DNA of 64,000 nt from Acholoe squamosa (taxonomy: Eukaryota; Annelida; Polychaeta; Phyllodocida; Polynoidae), in NCBI GenBank assembly GCA_949317995.1, contig OX439052.1, forward strand, positions 39,372,432 through 39,436,431, read 5' to 3'. The position numbers were made by a program, and so were the translations under genes. Within the stretch, counting starts at the first letter, position 1. Each line of letters begins with the position of its first letter. Positions 1 to 8,534 of the stretch are shown here, in pieces. A model generated the notes under the pieces. That model saw only the letters and a program-made list of their open reading frames with translations. It was not told the origin of the DNA and ran no database searches.

Positions 1-2
1 TG

Positions 3-1961
3 GTGCCGGACCAAGTTATGGTAGATGTGGTAGATGTCGACTCGCCTTCACAAACTCCAGTACAGGAGGTTAATGATACGGGGGTGGTTGGGAGTTGTAT
101 CCTTTCCATCGAACTCGTAGCGGAACATGATATTTTCCAAGAATTTAATTCTTTAGGAAATGATATAGATGTTACTTGTAATAGTCTAATACAGGTTGGT
201 AATGAACCTCTTTTTACGGTTAGTGTTGCAGATTTGCCCAGCATCAGGGTATATGATAACTGTATAAATGGTGTATGTACTTGTGTTCATTACATTGCTG
301 GTGAGAGAGCTCAAATTTTACCATGTAGGGTAGCCCCCTTTTTGACTCAGAAAGGTGTCATTAGTATTAATGATGTGGAAGCGAATTTTCTATGGCAGGG
401 CTTTGTTCAAGGTTTTAAAATTGTTGACCCCTCTTGCAGTACTTCTTATGACTGTAAAAACTACAAGTCTATTTTGGAAGGAAAATTTTATAATGAGATG
501 TGTGGTATTTTATTAGAAGAAATTTCTGCTGGTCTTGTCTCAAAAGCAAAAATTAAGCCCCGTTGTATACATTCTTTAGGGGGTGTCGAGGAATCAAATG
601 GTAAATTGAGACCCATAACAGACTGCAGCATGCCTGATAAAATTTCTATTAATAATTTTATGGATACCACTAGCTCAACTTTTTCTTACAACAATATTAG
701 CACGGTGACTGCTCAATTGGATAAAAATGATTTTATGAGCGTGGTAGATTTGAAGTCAGCGTACAGGTCTATAAATGTGTATGCACCTCACACGACCATG
801 CAAGGTTTCAGGTGGGACTTTGGGCATGGTGAGGATTATTATGTGAGCAACAGGTTAACTTTTGGTCTAAAATGTGCTCCATATATTTTTAATAGGATCT
901 CTGATTTTATTGTTGAGGTGGCAAAATTCTACGGTGTAGAAAAAATTGTAAATTATCTCGATGATTTTATAATTATTGCAAATTCCTACGAAGAATGCCT
1001 CAGACAGAGAAATTTACTAATTGAATGTATGGAATTTATGGGTTTTGTCATCTCCAAGGAGAAGGTAACCGAACCGGCACAGGAGTGCAAGTTTTTAGGT
1101 ATCCTGATTAATTCGGTTGAACTTCAGTTAACTCTACCTGAAGATAAGATAGACAAAATGAAGGGCATTTTGTTAGATAATGTCAATAGGAAATTTATTT
1201 CCAAGAAGACCCTGGAGAAGATTGGGGGTTTCATGTCCTTTTGCTCGCAGGTGGTGAAGGGTGGTAGAACGTTCAGCAGGAGAGTCTTTGATTTGTGTGC
1301 TCGAGCTAAGCCTAGGGGCTATATAAAAATTTCGGAATGTACCAAGCGAGACATTCGGTGGTGGTTGGATTTTTGTGATACATTTAACTGTAAGAGGTTA
1401 ATCCTTAATGACTTGGTTAATACTCCAATTTACTCTGACTCCTCTATTAAGGGCTTTGGAGCTTGGATGGGTAAAGATTTTCTATACGGAGACTGGACAT
1501 CTGTTGATAAATTTAATCTTGGGGAAAATCATTTCACTGCCCCTCCAATCCTTGATAATCTAAGGAACCATCATCGAAATATCAATGTATATGAATTATA
1601 CCCTGTTATGATGGGTTTAAAGCGCTGGATTTCTAGTTATAAAGACAGAAGAATACATTGTATAACAGATAACATGCAGGTGCTAGCTATGATAAATACC
1701 GGTAGGTCAAAAAATAAACTCTGTATGGAGTGGTTAAGGGAAATATTTTGGTTGTGTTTCCTCAACAATGTTGAAATTTATGCCACTTATATTAAATCTG
1801 AGGATAATATCCTGGCTGACCAGTTGTCGAGACTTGCATATAAAGGTATGCCTGGTAAATGTATAGCTTCTCTCCATGAAAATGATATGTGTTGCTTTCA
1901 TTCCAAAGTGGGGGAGGTTACTAAACAGAAAAAGGTTACTTTTAGCCCAGAGTGTGTCTGA
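3..1961 (+). CDS. Reverse transcriptase-RNase H polyprotein of Ngaro/PAT-like element (5' partial)
   Basis: 652 residues are open from the window edge and the frame probably continues upstream. The RT fingers and palm are recognisable: a GKLRPITDCS-type motif near residue 200, SVVDLKSAYRSI (motif A) near 248, LTFGLKCAPYIFNR near 293, and the catalytic box YLDDFIIIA near 320. FLGILI and the thumb follow near 370. The RNase H part starts near residue 477 with PIYSDSSIKGFGAW and ends with a TDNMQV and LADQLSRL segment, as in DIRS-order RNase H domains. It would copy element RNA into DNA in the cell. The product is likely intact over the visible part. It overlaps the N-terminal recombinase segment in another frame. 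Confidence 0.88.
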   Translation: MPDQVMVDVVDVDSPSQTPVQEVNDTGVVGSCILSIELVAEHDIFQEFNSLGNDIDVTCNSLIQVGNEPLFTVSVADLPSIRVYDNCINGVCTCVHYIAGERAQILPCRVAPFLTQKGVISINDVEANFLWQGFVQGFKIVDPSCSTSYDCKNYKSILEGKFYNEMCGILLEEISAGLVSKAKIKPRCIHSLGGVEESNGKLRPITDCSMPDKISINNFMDTTSSTFSYNNISTVTAQLDKNDFMSVVDLKSAYRSINVYAPHTTMQGFRWDFGHGEDYYVSNRLTFGLKCAPYIFNRISDFIVEVAKFYGVEKIVNYLDDFIIIANSYEECLRQRNLLIECMEFMGFVISKEKVTEPAQECKFLGILINSVELQLTLPEDKIDKMKGILLDNVNRKFISKKTLEKIGGFMSFCSQVVKGGRTFSRRVFDLCARAKPRGYIKISECTKRDIRWWLDFCDTFNCKRLILNDLVNTPIYSDSSIKGFGAWMGKDFLYGDWTSVDKFNLGENHFTAPPILDNLRNHHRNINVYELYPVMMGLKRWISSYKDRRIHCITDNMQVLAMINTGRSKNKLCMEWLREIFWLCFLNNVEIYATYIKSEDNILADQLSRLAYKGMPGKCIASLHENDMCCFHSKVGEVTKQKKVTFSPECV

Positions 1962-2024
1962 AAATACGAGGAGGGCAAGGAACCAACAGCTTAAAAGGTA
2001 TAAAAAATTTTGTAAAAATTTCAT

Positions 2025-2816
2025 TTGCAAACTTTTCCTTGTTCTCCCTCTCAGTGTTCCATATATGCTATTTATTTATCAGACTTTATGAAGCCATCGT
2101 CTGTAAGGAATTACCTATCTGCGGTCTGGTATTTTCAAAAACTGAAGGGTTATCCTGATTTTAGTAGTAACTTCATGTTAAAGAAGACCCTAGAGGGCAT
2201 TGACAGGTTTTCCACCTGTTCTACTAAAGAAATTTATTCTTTAACACCTAAAGACATGTTGAGGTTGAGATCATACTTGGATCTAACCAACAGAGCAGAC
2301 TGGAAATTTTGGATGGCAATTTTAACATGCTATAGGGGTGTTCAACGAGTGGGACATGTAGTCAAGTCTCCACACTCCTTAAAGGTTGGTGATATTATTT
2401 TTCACCAGGATTATCTGTCTATATGTATCAGAACTTCAAAAACTGATCAACTTGGTAAAAATTCTTTTACTATTTATTTGTCAAAGAATGTTAAATCTCC
2501 TTTATGTCCTTATCAAGGTCTGAAAGAGTTGTGCAGGGGTAGGAGGAGTAAGGAGTATGTGTTTAAGCCTCTGTTGTATCAGTATGTCAACTCTAAACTA
2601 AAATCCCTGTCAATACAGGCTGGTATCAAGGGCCATGTTTCTACCCATTCTTTAAGGCACGGTGGTGCTACGTTGTTAAAAGATGCTGGACTCAGTATAG
2701 AGTCTATCAAAAAGAGGGTAAATTGGAAATCCAACTCTGTTTTTAATTATCTACATAATTACAAAGATGAATTGTTGGAGTTGGATAGAATGTGTCAATC
2801 TCATTTTCAATGCTGA
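2025..2816 (+). CDS. Tyrosine recombinase of Ngaro/PAT-like element (frame broken near its N-terminus)
   Basis: 263 residues. The catalytic set of a tyrosine recombinase is visible: arginine in CYRGVQRVGH near residue 107, a lysine in the RTSKTDQLGK hairpin, the H-x-x-R box HSLRHGG near 209, a Trp in KRVNWKSN and the tyrosine in FNYLHNY near 240. It would integrate the circular cDNA. The helical N-terminal SAM-like segment (TRRARNQQLKRYKKFCKNF) is read in a different frame, from about 1876 to about 2035, overlapping the end of the RT frame. A one-base shift around 2025-2040 therefore separates it from the catalytic part. This is either an inactivating indel, a sequencing error, or an unusual expression mode. 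Confidence 0.82.
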   Translation: MQTFPCSPSQCSIYAIYLSDFMKPSSVRNYLSAVWYFQKLKGYPDFSSNFMLKKTLEGIDRFSTCSTKEIYSLTPKDMLRLRSYLDLTNRADWKFWMAILTCYRGVQRVGHVVKSPHSLKVGDIIFHQDYLSICIRTSKTDQLGKNSFTIYLSKNVKSPLCPYQGLKELCRGRRSKEYVFKPLLYQYVNSKLKSLSIQAGIKGHVSTHSLRHGGATLLKDAGLSIESIKKRVNWKSNSVFNYLHNYKDELLELDRMCQSHFQC

Positions 2817-2862
2817 TTGTTATGTGTTTTCACATGTGTTTGGCGTGTTTTTGTGTGTTTTT

Positions 2863-3004
2863 GGCATGTATGGTGCTGATAGCCCCAAGGTCAGTAACCT
2901 ACCAAACTCATGTGTCTGTGATATGATCATTTATTATATTACTGTATCATATATTATTATTACTGTGTATATCATCATTACTATCATCGTTATTACCGGT
3001 ATTA
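2863..3004 (+). repeat. B1 copy of split direct repeat
   Basis: 142 bp beginning GGCATGTATGGTGCTGATAG and ending in GGTATTA. It matches 3376-3517 with one visible difference (CTACC versus CCACC). It is the inner B repeat of the retrotransposon, directly downstream of the recombinase stop. Confidence 0.9.
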
Positions 3005-3375
3005 TTATTCCCTGGTAGCGAGATAACTTATGGAACTATATACACTCGTGTATATATATATAATTAGCCGCGAACGGTTAGGGACTATTTGCAGCGCGCA
3101 TTGGTATCTATGATGTCATAGCATGACGTCATGGTAAACACTCCTCCAGTATATAAGAGGGGATTTTCAATGTAACGGCCAATTGGCTCGTATTCACCTG
3201 TACAGGTAACACCACGCTGGGTGTTCCCTGGAAATTTAAATTTTTACTATTGTTAGTACTATTGTTATTACTATTGTTATTACTACGCTTTACTATTGTT
3301 ATGCTATTGTTTATATTGTGCATTTTTTACTGACTATGCTTATTGTCAACTAATTATTATAGTTGTTTTAATAAA
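3005..3375 (+). repeat. Putative A2 segment between the B repeats
   Basis: 371 bp between the two B repeats, where the A2 copy sits in Ngaro/PAT elements. It contains a short TA tract and AT-rich runs of TTATTACTATTG. Its partner A1 should lie upstream of the window, so the identity cannot be tested here. Confidence 0.55.
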
Positions 3376-3517
3376 GGCATGTATGGTGCTGATAGCCCCA
3401 AGGTCAGTAACCCACCAAACTCATGTGTCTGTGATATGATCATTTATTATATTACTGTATCATATATTATTATTACTGTGTATATCATCATTACTATCAT
3501 CGTTATTACCGGTATTA
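3376..3517 (+). repeat. B2 copy of split direct repeat, 3' end of retrotransposon
   Basis: Second copy of the 142-bp B repeat. Similarity to B1 stops at GGTATTA (3517), which marks the 3' junction of the element with host DNA. Confidence 0.9.
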
Positions 3518-3540
3518 CAGGGCATTAGTGCTCACTAACT

Positions 3541-3945
3541 GATGCCCCCAGGGACTGTCTCTTCTCTATAAATTCCCTAGGTAAATTGCCTACCTATTAA
3601 AGGATGGTGTAGTTTTGGGTTTTCAAAGTAATGCCCCAAGGGTATTCATACACTAGTAATGCCCTAAGGGCAAGCTTTGGTCAATCATAGTGTGGATAGT
3701 GGCCTAGACAACGCTGGTGTTGTCCTGAGGGCGTGTGTGTGCTTATGGTTAATCTCAGAACTTCAAAAGAGCAGGAATATGCCCCCAGGGACCAATACAC
3801 AATGCCCTCAGAGCATAAACTAGAAGTGGTCAATTGGTGATATGCAAAGGCCAGCAATATGCCCTCAGGGCATGCCCAATCCCGTTTGGCGGTCCCAAAA
3901 ATATACGCATCACCATGGGGGTGGCGCTGCATGCCCTCAGGGCAT
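3541..3945. promoter_or_regulatory. Cluster of AP-2-like palindromes (TGCCCTCAGGGCA)
   Basis: About eight variants of a GCCC(N)3GGGC palindrome lie near 3541, 3632, 3658, 3722, 3780, 3802, 3859 and 3931. The copies at 3859-3873 and 3931-3945 are perfect 15-base inverted repeats, ATGCCCTCAGGGCAT. The core fits the GCC-spacer-GGC consensus of TFAP2 factors. Spacing is irregular (about 20-90 bp), so this is not a simple tandem repeat. It lies upstream of the visible LPMO exons and just downstream of the retrotransposon. A regulatory role is inference; a decayed repeat family is the alternative. Confidence 0.45.
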
Positions 3946-4198
3946 AGTCCAACGTAGCAAGTTGCGTCCTGTGCTTCATTGTTCAGAATTTTTTCATAAT
4001 AAACTTAAACGCAATTAATGCAGTCCTGTCAAGTAGACTCACCAGGGATGAATTCATGCATCATCATATCCAATGGGCATATTATATATCTGCTCTATCA
4101 GCCGTTAAAGGTTTAAGGTATTTATAAAAGGAGAAAGGATGCTTTCTAATTTTAGCAATTATTAATGCACCCTTTTAGTAAAAAAAACCTGTTGGTTT

Positions 4199-4200
<2 letters not shown>

Positions 4201-4289
<89 letters not shown>
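4201..4289. repeat. (TA)n microsatellite
   Basis: About 44 TA units with one interruption (TAATTATATA near 4252). Confidence 0.95.
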
Positions 4290-4291
<2 letters not shown>

Positions 4292-4565
4292 GCATAGACT
4301 GAGCTGACGTCGGTGGATCCCGAAACCATCCTGGCATGGGGGCGGAGGAAGCCGGCGGAGGCGGAGTCATGTCAGCGTTGTGTAAATCATTGTTATTCGG
4401 AGGAGCGTCGCCGGTGTATGATACATACACCAGTGTCGGTGGACTTACAAGTGTATAAATAACTGGAGGTGTCCCACCGGCAGTTAGTCTGGGTTTGGGG
4501 TGGATGTAAGACGCACTGACACTTGCCTCCGTGAGAAGGTTACAAGCTATTGACAAAGAAGACAT
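4290..4565 (-). other. Orphan GC-rich open segment between two TA tracts
   Basis: On the minus strand about 90 residues are open. The segment is Pro/Thr/Ser-rich, with short motifs such as TPPVIYTLVSPP and MTPPPPASSAPMPGWF. The frame runs into TA microsatellite at its 3' end and has a possible acceptor (GTCAATAG) at its 5' end. It is much more GC-rich than its flanks and opposite in strand to the LPMO gene. It could be a displaced exon of an unknown gene, such as a proline-rich cytoplasmic tail, or a chance frame. I do not recognise it. Confidence 0.3.
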
Positions 4566-4585
4566 TCTTAGATGGTATGGCAGAG

Positions 4586-4594
4586 CAAGCCAGG

Positions 4595-4632
<38 letters not shown>

Positions 4633-4639
4633 CCTGGCT

Positions 4640-4641
<2 letters not shown>
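4586..4641. repeat. 56-bp perfect palindrome with (AT)n core
   Basis: The left arm CAAGCCAGGAAAT and the right arm ATTTCCTGGCTTG flank an uninterrupted AT tract, so the whole stretch is self-complementary. It is followed by another (TA)n tract to about 4682. Confidence 0.9.
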
Positions 4642-4685
<44 letters not shown>

Positions 4686-4721
4686 AAAGAATATATGTCA
4701 TTTTGCATTGCACTTTTTCAG

Positions 4722-4773
4722 TACCAGGTGTCCCAGGGAGGAAAGTGTGGCTTCTGCGGGGACCCATACCCAG
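4722..4773 (+). CDS. LPMO exon a
   Basis: Acceptor TTTTTCAG and donor GTAAGA. It encodes YQVSQGGKCGFCGDPYP plus one base (phase 1 end). The CGFCGD cysteines are a conserved disulfide site of AA15 enzymes. Confidence 0.85.
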
Positions 4774-5538
4774 GTAAGAAAACCACGTTATTTCAATATT
4801 AATCTAAATCCATGTTCTAAACGTTGATCAATATTGAGTATCACGTTACCTTATAGGAGAAAATCATATATCTCAATGTATTTTAGCTATCTAAATATAT
4901 TCAAAAATCATGTTTTTAAAGAAACTGGGTCAGCTTTAAAACATATATGTCTTTTAATCATTTATTTGTCTAATCAACTAAAGGGTGCATTATACACAAG
5001 ATTCTACTGTATACTCATTGCTACTATGATCAGGGATGTAAGTCAGGAATGGGCAAAAATCAGGAAGCCATACATTTACTTGATACAAAAGCTTTCTATT
5101 CTTCCAAACAACCCTCTTTACCACCTGTATAAGGAAAATAAACATCAGTCAAAAATTTCAGAAATCAGGAAATCCTGATAAAACCTGAAGACTTACATCC
5201 CTGTATGATTAAAAAAAACCAACAAATCATAGTAGGCAATCATATGAAGTGTTCACAAATGTCAGAATTCTATAGGATTTGGTAGAGCTGTCACACCTCT
5301 AATCAATAATTCATAGCACTTGTTGCACTTATTGTCTCTATTGAATAATGTTTGGCCATACTTCCACTTCAGGGCCTTATGCACATGAAGTCGGTGGAAA
5401 ATACTTCACTGACGTCATAGGACAGACTTACACACAAGGACAGGTAAATAGACAAATGTCCACCACTGAAAATTCCACTTACTGAGTACACATTTATTGT
5501 TACTAAACATACAGCATACTAAGTAAATAATATGCTGA

Positions 5539-5570
<32 letters not shown>

Positions 5571-7533
5571 AGGGTAAAAAAAGAAAAGAAAAAGAGTAAC
5601 AATGTATGCTGTTTGGCATTATCTATTTGTTCATATATTTGTGCTTTTGATTATGTTATTCATAATTTATCATCCACTTTGCATTTTACCAGATGATTGT
5701 GGCAGAGGTGGTGATGACGGCGACCCACATGGGTTGGTTTGAGTTCCGGCTGTGTAAACCTCCAGGTAGCCACTCGGGTCTTACCTCCTCGTGTACAGAC
5801 TACAATACACATCTACTGAGACGGTCTAATGGACAAACCCGTACTGTAAGTAGTCTTATGTCAGTGCAAATAATTCTACTTGGCTAAACAGTGTCAAAAT
5901 CTAATTTGCAAGTAGGCATGATAAATTCTTATACAGCTTAAACATCTAATCATCTGTGAACATGTTGAACACCCAGTAGTGTATGTCTAGAACATTTAGT
6001 GAATGGAATGACAGAACAAAACGGGAACTCATTAAAAGATTTTTTTTTTTATGAATGAAATAAAGAATTTCGTTTTTTTTTTTACCTTTCTAGAAGATAC
6101 GAGAACACACTTTAAAAGGGGGGAACTAGGAAATCACTGAGGGTCATTTCTGAAGGAACTACTATTGCACACAACCCCACAACTGCAAAAGCCATTGTTA
6201 TTTTAGTGGGGAATTCAGTACGACACACTACTACGTTAAGATATAACCTCTTCAGAGGGAAATCTTGTATCATGCTGACCTGAGTGAGTTAGTTAAAGGG
6301 TTCTAAATGCATGACTTGTTTCTCCTTCACACAGAATGGTATTGACAGGACAGGGTTGTACAAGGTAGATTTACTTTTACCTCAACACGTTGTGTGTGAC
6401 TTCTGTGTGCTGCAGTGGAGGTATCATACAGGTAACCACCAATTTTTTTAAACTTTAAGTAAAATGAAAAAGACGAACACAAACTTTATTCTCGGTCTCT
6501 AGTATAATATCAGTTTCAAATGTAAAAAAATAGAAAAAAATAGCGTAAAGCTGCACAATAAAGTGAACATTTTTTGCCCCCCCCCCCACTTTTTTATTTT
6601 TCATTTTCAAGCTTTAAAAATACACATAATTCTGACGTTGAAAAAATGTAACTGACAAAAGTATCTAAAGCATTTCAGAATCTGGATCCATTCATATGAC
6701 ATAAATCGAATTTTACCCAGACCCTTTTCAATGAAACTTTCCCGAATGTAATGGTTTTAACCTTGCTCTACCTTTGTTCCATACTATAAAAACTCATGTA
6801 TAGATACCACTTTTTTTTCTTTTTTCTCCCCTTCAATCTGGAATGTGAGATTGAGATACTGAAATTCCTTACTGGGATAACTAGACAATTAAAACAGAAA
6901 AATATACATTTTTTTAGGTAACAGCTGGGGCACGGACCCTAACGGTATGTCGTGTGTAGGGTGCGGCGCCCAGGAGGAGTTTTATGGCTGTGCTAACATC
7001 GCCATCACTTCAGGCACTGGAGGAGGTATAACACCCAGCCCTACACCCAGACCTCCACAGCCTACCCCAGCACCCACTCCAGGACCTACCCCGGGGCCTA
7101 CACCAGCACCTTCTTCATGCAGGGTAGGTTTTTCAAAATTTTTCAAGATTTGACGTGAACTTTTCTGGCCCACAAGACATGAGGTCACTCAAAAGAAAAG
7201 GATTTTGGCCCTAATTTGAATATTTTTATTACATAGGCAAAATCAACTAATTAAGCCTCAGAATGATACAAGTTGTATTACAACACATGAATACAGTTAT
7301 TCTTAAATAGCTAGTTTTCAAATAAATATGTTCTAGAAATAGGATTTTACCATTTGAAAATTTTGATGTTTAGCCTAATTAGCATAATTTATGCAAAACA
7401 TTAATGTAATTATAATAGACAATTACCCTTCCCTCTTTTTTAGGCTATAGTTTCAGTTCCAGGAATGAACAGTTGGTGTATCGTCAACTGTGCTATGGGA
7501 TATTGTCCCGCCACTCACTGTACATGTAACTGA
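4722..7533 (+). CDS. AA15-type lytic polysaccharide monooxygenase (LPMO), 3' six exons; N-terminal exon not found
   Basis: Join 4722-4773, 5373-5443, 5693-5845, 6335-6431, 6918-7123, 7444-7533. All junctions are GT-AG, phases are consistent, and 222 residues precede a TGA. The protein has the hallmarks of the AA15/chitin-binding-4 family: GKCGFCGDPY, GGKY..GQTYTQGQ, a THMGWFEFRLC strand whose histidine is the expected second copper ligand, a CDFCVLQWRYHTGNSWG strand, and a VGCGAQEEFYGCANIAI end. These secreted copper enzymes cleave chitin or cellulose oxidatively. After the catalytic domain comes a Pro/Thr linker of about 30 residues and a short six-Cys tail. The exon with the signal peptide and the first copper-binding histidine (residue 1 of the mature enzyme) is not seen between 3518 and 4721. 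It probably lies left of the retrotransposon, which would then sit in an intron. Confidence 0.88.
5373..5443 (+). CDS. LPMO exon b
   Basis: Acceptor CACTTCAG and donor GTAAAT. It completes the glycine and encodes PYAHEVGGKYFTDVIGQTY followed by TQGQ, the conserved GGKY segment. It ends in phase 0. Confidence 0.87.
5693..5845 (+). CDS. LPMO exon c with second copper-ligand histidine
   Basis: Acceptor TTTTACCAG and donor GTAAGT, 51 codons. It encodes the MTATHMGWFEFRLCKPPG strand; the histidine is where the second copper-brace ligand sits in AA15 enzymes. Confidence 0.88.
6335..6431 (+). CDS. LPMO exon d
   Basis: Acceptor TCACACAG and donor GTAACC. It encodes the conserved LLLPQHVVCDFCVLQWRYHT strand with its C-x2-C pair. 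It ends in phase 1. Confidence 0.88.
6918..7123 (+). CDS. LPMO exon e: end of catalytic domain and Pro/Thr linker
   Basis: Acceptor TTTTTTAG and donor GTAGGT. It encodes NSWGTDPNGMSCVGCGAQEE with FYGCANIAI, then a linker of repeated P-T-P/A-P units ending in SSCR. The linker is typical of a spacer between a catalytic domain and a small C-terminal module. Confidence 0.88.
7444..7533 (+). CDS. LPMO terminal exon: cysteine-rich tail
   Basis: Acceptor CTTTTTTAG. It encodes 29 residues with the pattern W-C-x3-N-C-x4-Y-C-P-x3-H-C-x-C and then TGA. With the cysteine just before the intron (SSCR), this forms a compact six-Cys module of about 35 residues that may bind polysaccharide; that function is inferred. 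Confidence 0.85.
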   Translation, partial: AIVSVPGMNSWCIVNCAMGYCPATHCTCN

Positions 7534-7855
7534 AATCACAGTCTACCATAGCAGTGTGGAGCTGGGCAGGATGAGCCAATTGAACCCCATGTTAACCAGA
7601 ACGAGGCACTGGGCAGAGTGATGTGAAATATTGCATTCAAAGTGTTCATTTGTATGTGTTATACAGAGAGTTGCATTCATTATAGCCAAGGAAGAATTGT
7701 GAATATTAGATGTATAGCTGGACTATACAATCATATGTATCTATATACACATACATGGATTGTGCCTTTATTTAACCGGATGTCCTATGTATTTTAAGCA
7801 TCTAAGATATCTATCTCTTCTGGAACTTTACAATAAAATTCACATACACAGCTTG
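7534..7855 (+). other. LPMO 3' UTR with AATAAA signal
   Basis: A canonical AATAAA lies at 7832-7837, about 300 bases after the stop codon, so the transcript probably ends near 7850-7860. Confidence 0.65.
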
Positions 7856-8034
7856 ACCAGACTTTAGTTTCGTCATTTATTATTGAGAGACTTAAGTGCA
7901 GTACAGGATTAGAATGAACACTGGTTGTTGTAGGGTTATAGATATCTCAAAATATTATTTGGATATCTTTAACTTTAGTGGGGAAAATACAAGATCGATC
8001 TAAGATTGACACAGACTAAATTTAATGGGTTTTA

Positions 8035-8296
8035 GGGAGTGGTCATTATTTATCAACAGGGGGTGGGCACAGATGAGCAAATTTTTTACACCCCCCCTCG
8101 ACGGCAGTCAAAATCTTTTGTGGCCCCTCCCCCGCACCGGAGGCCCTGTTTGATCTATTTTGCTAAAAAGAGGGTAAGTTTTTTTAGCCCCCCCCCTCAA
8201 GAGGGGTCAACATTTTTTAAGCCCCCACTCTGGAGGGGTCTTAAATTTTTACGCCCCCCTCAACCCCCCCCCTGTTGATAAATAATGACCACTCCC
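8035..8296. mobile_element. MITE, family 1 (GGGAGTGGTCATTATTTATC termini)
   Basis: Complete copy with inverted termini: GGGAGTGGTCATTATTTATC at left and its complement at right. The interior has runs of C interrupted by GAGGGGTC and AAATTTTT modules. No coding capacity. Flanks are TTA and TTT, compatible with a degraded TWA target duplication. Confidence 0.85.
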
Positions 8297-8534
8297 TTTG
8301 TATGTTATGGATGGGATTTTGATTGCTATAGCAACTTAAATGGTTAAAACAGCAATTTGTGTAACTTGGGTTTCAATGTATTCAACTTACTTTATCATGT
8401 TAACTTGAAACTTGTTAGCTTTGCATGATTATAATACACATATGGGGGGGGGGGAGGGACATGACTAATTATGACCCCTTCTTTTTAGATGCTGGTGCAC
8501 TACTTTAGTTCTAGGAACTTTCCACAGATCTGGC

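Larger units (their letters stand above)
1..3517 (+). mobile_element. Ngaro/PAT-like tyrosine-recombinase retrotransposon, 5' end outside window
   Basis: The segment carries an RT-RNase H reading frame followed by a tyrosine recombinase and then a pair of 142-bp direct repeats (2863-3004 and 3376-3517) separated by 371 bp. The order ORFs-B1-A2-B2 is the known 3' layout of split-direct-repeat DIRS-order elements (Ngaro, PAT); the matching A1 repeat would lie left of the window. Such elements integrate a circular DNA intermediate with the recombinase instead of an integrase and normally leave no target duplication. The RT frame is open and the B repeats differ at only one visible base, so the insertion looks young. 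The family assignment rests on architecture and motifs, not on a search. Confidence 0.85.

Noticed and set aside
4531..4827. Open frames of repeated Tyr-Ile
   Set aside because: Translation of (TA)n microsatellite; no coding signal.
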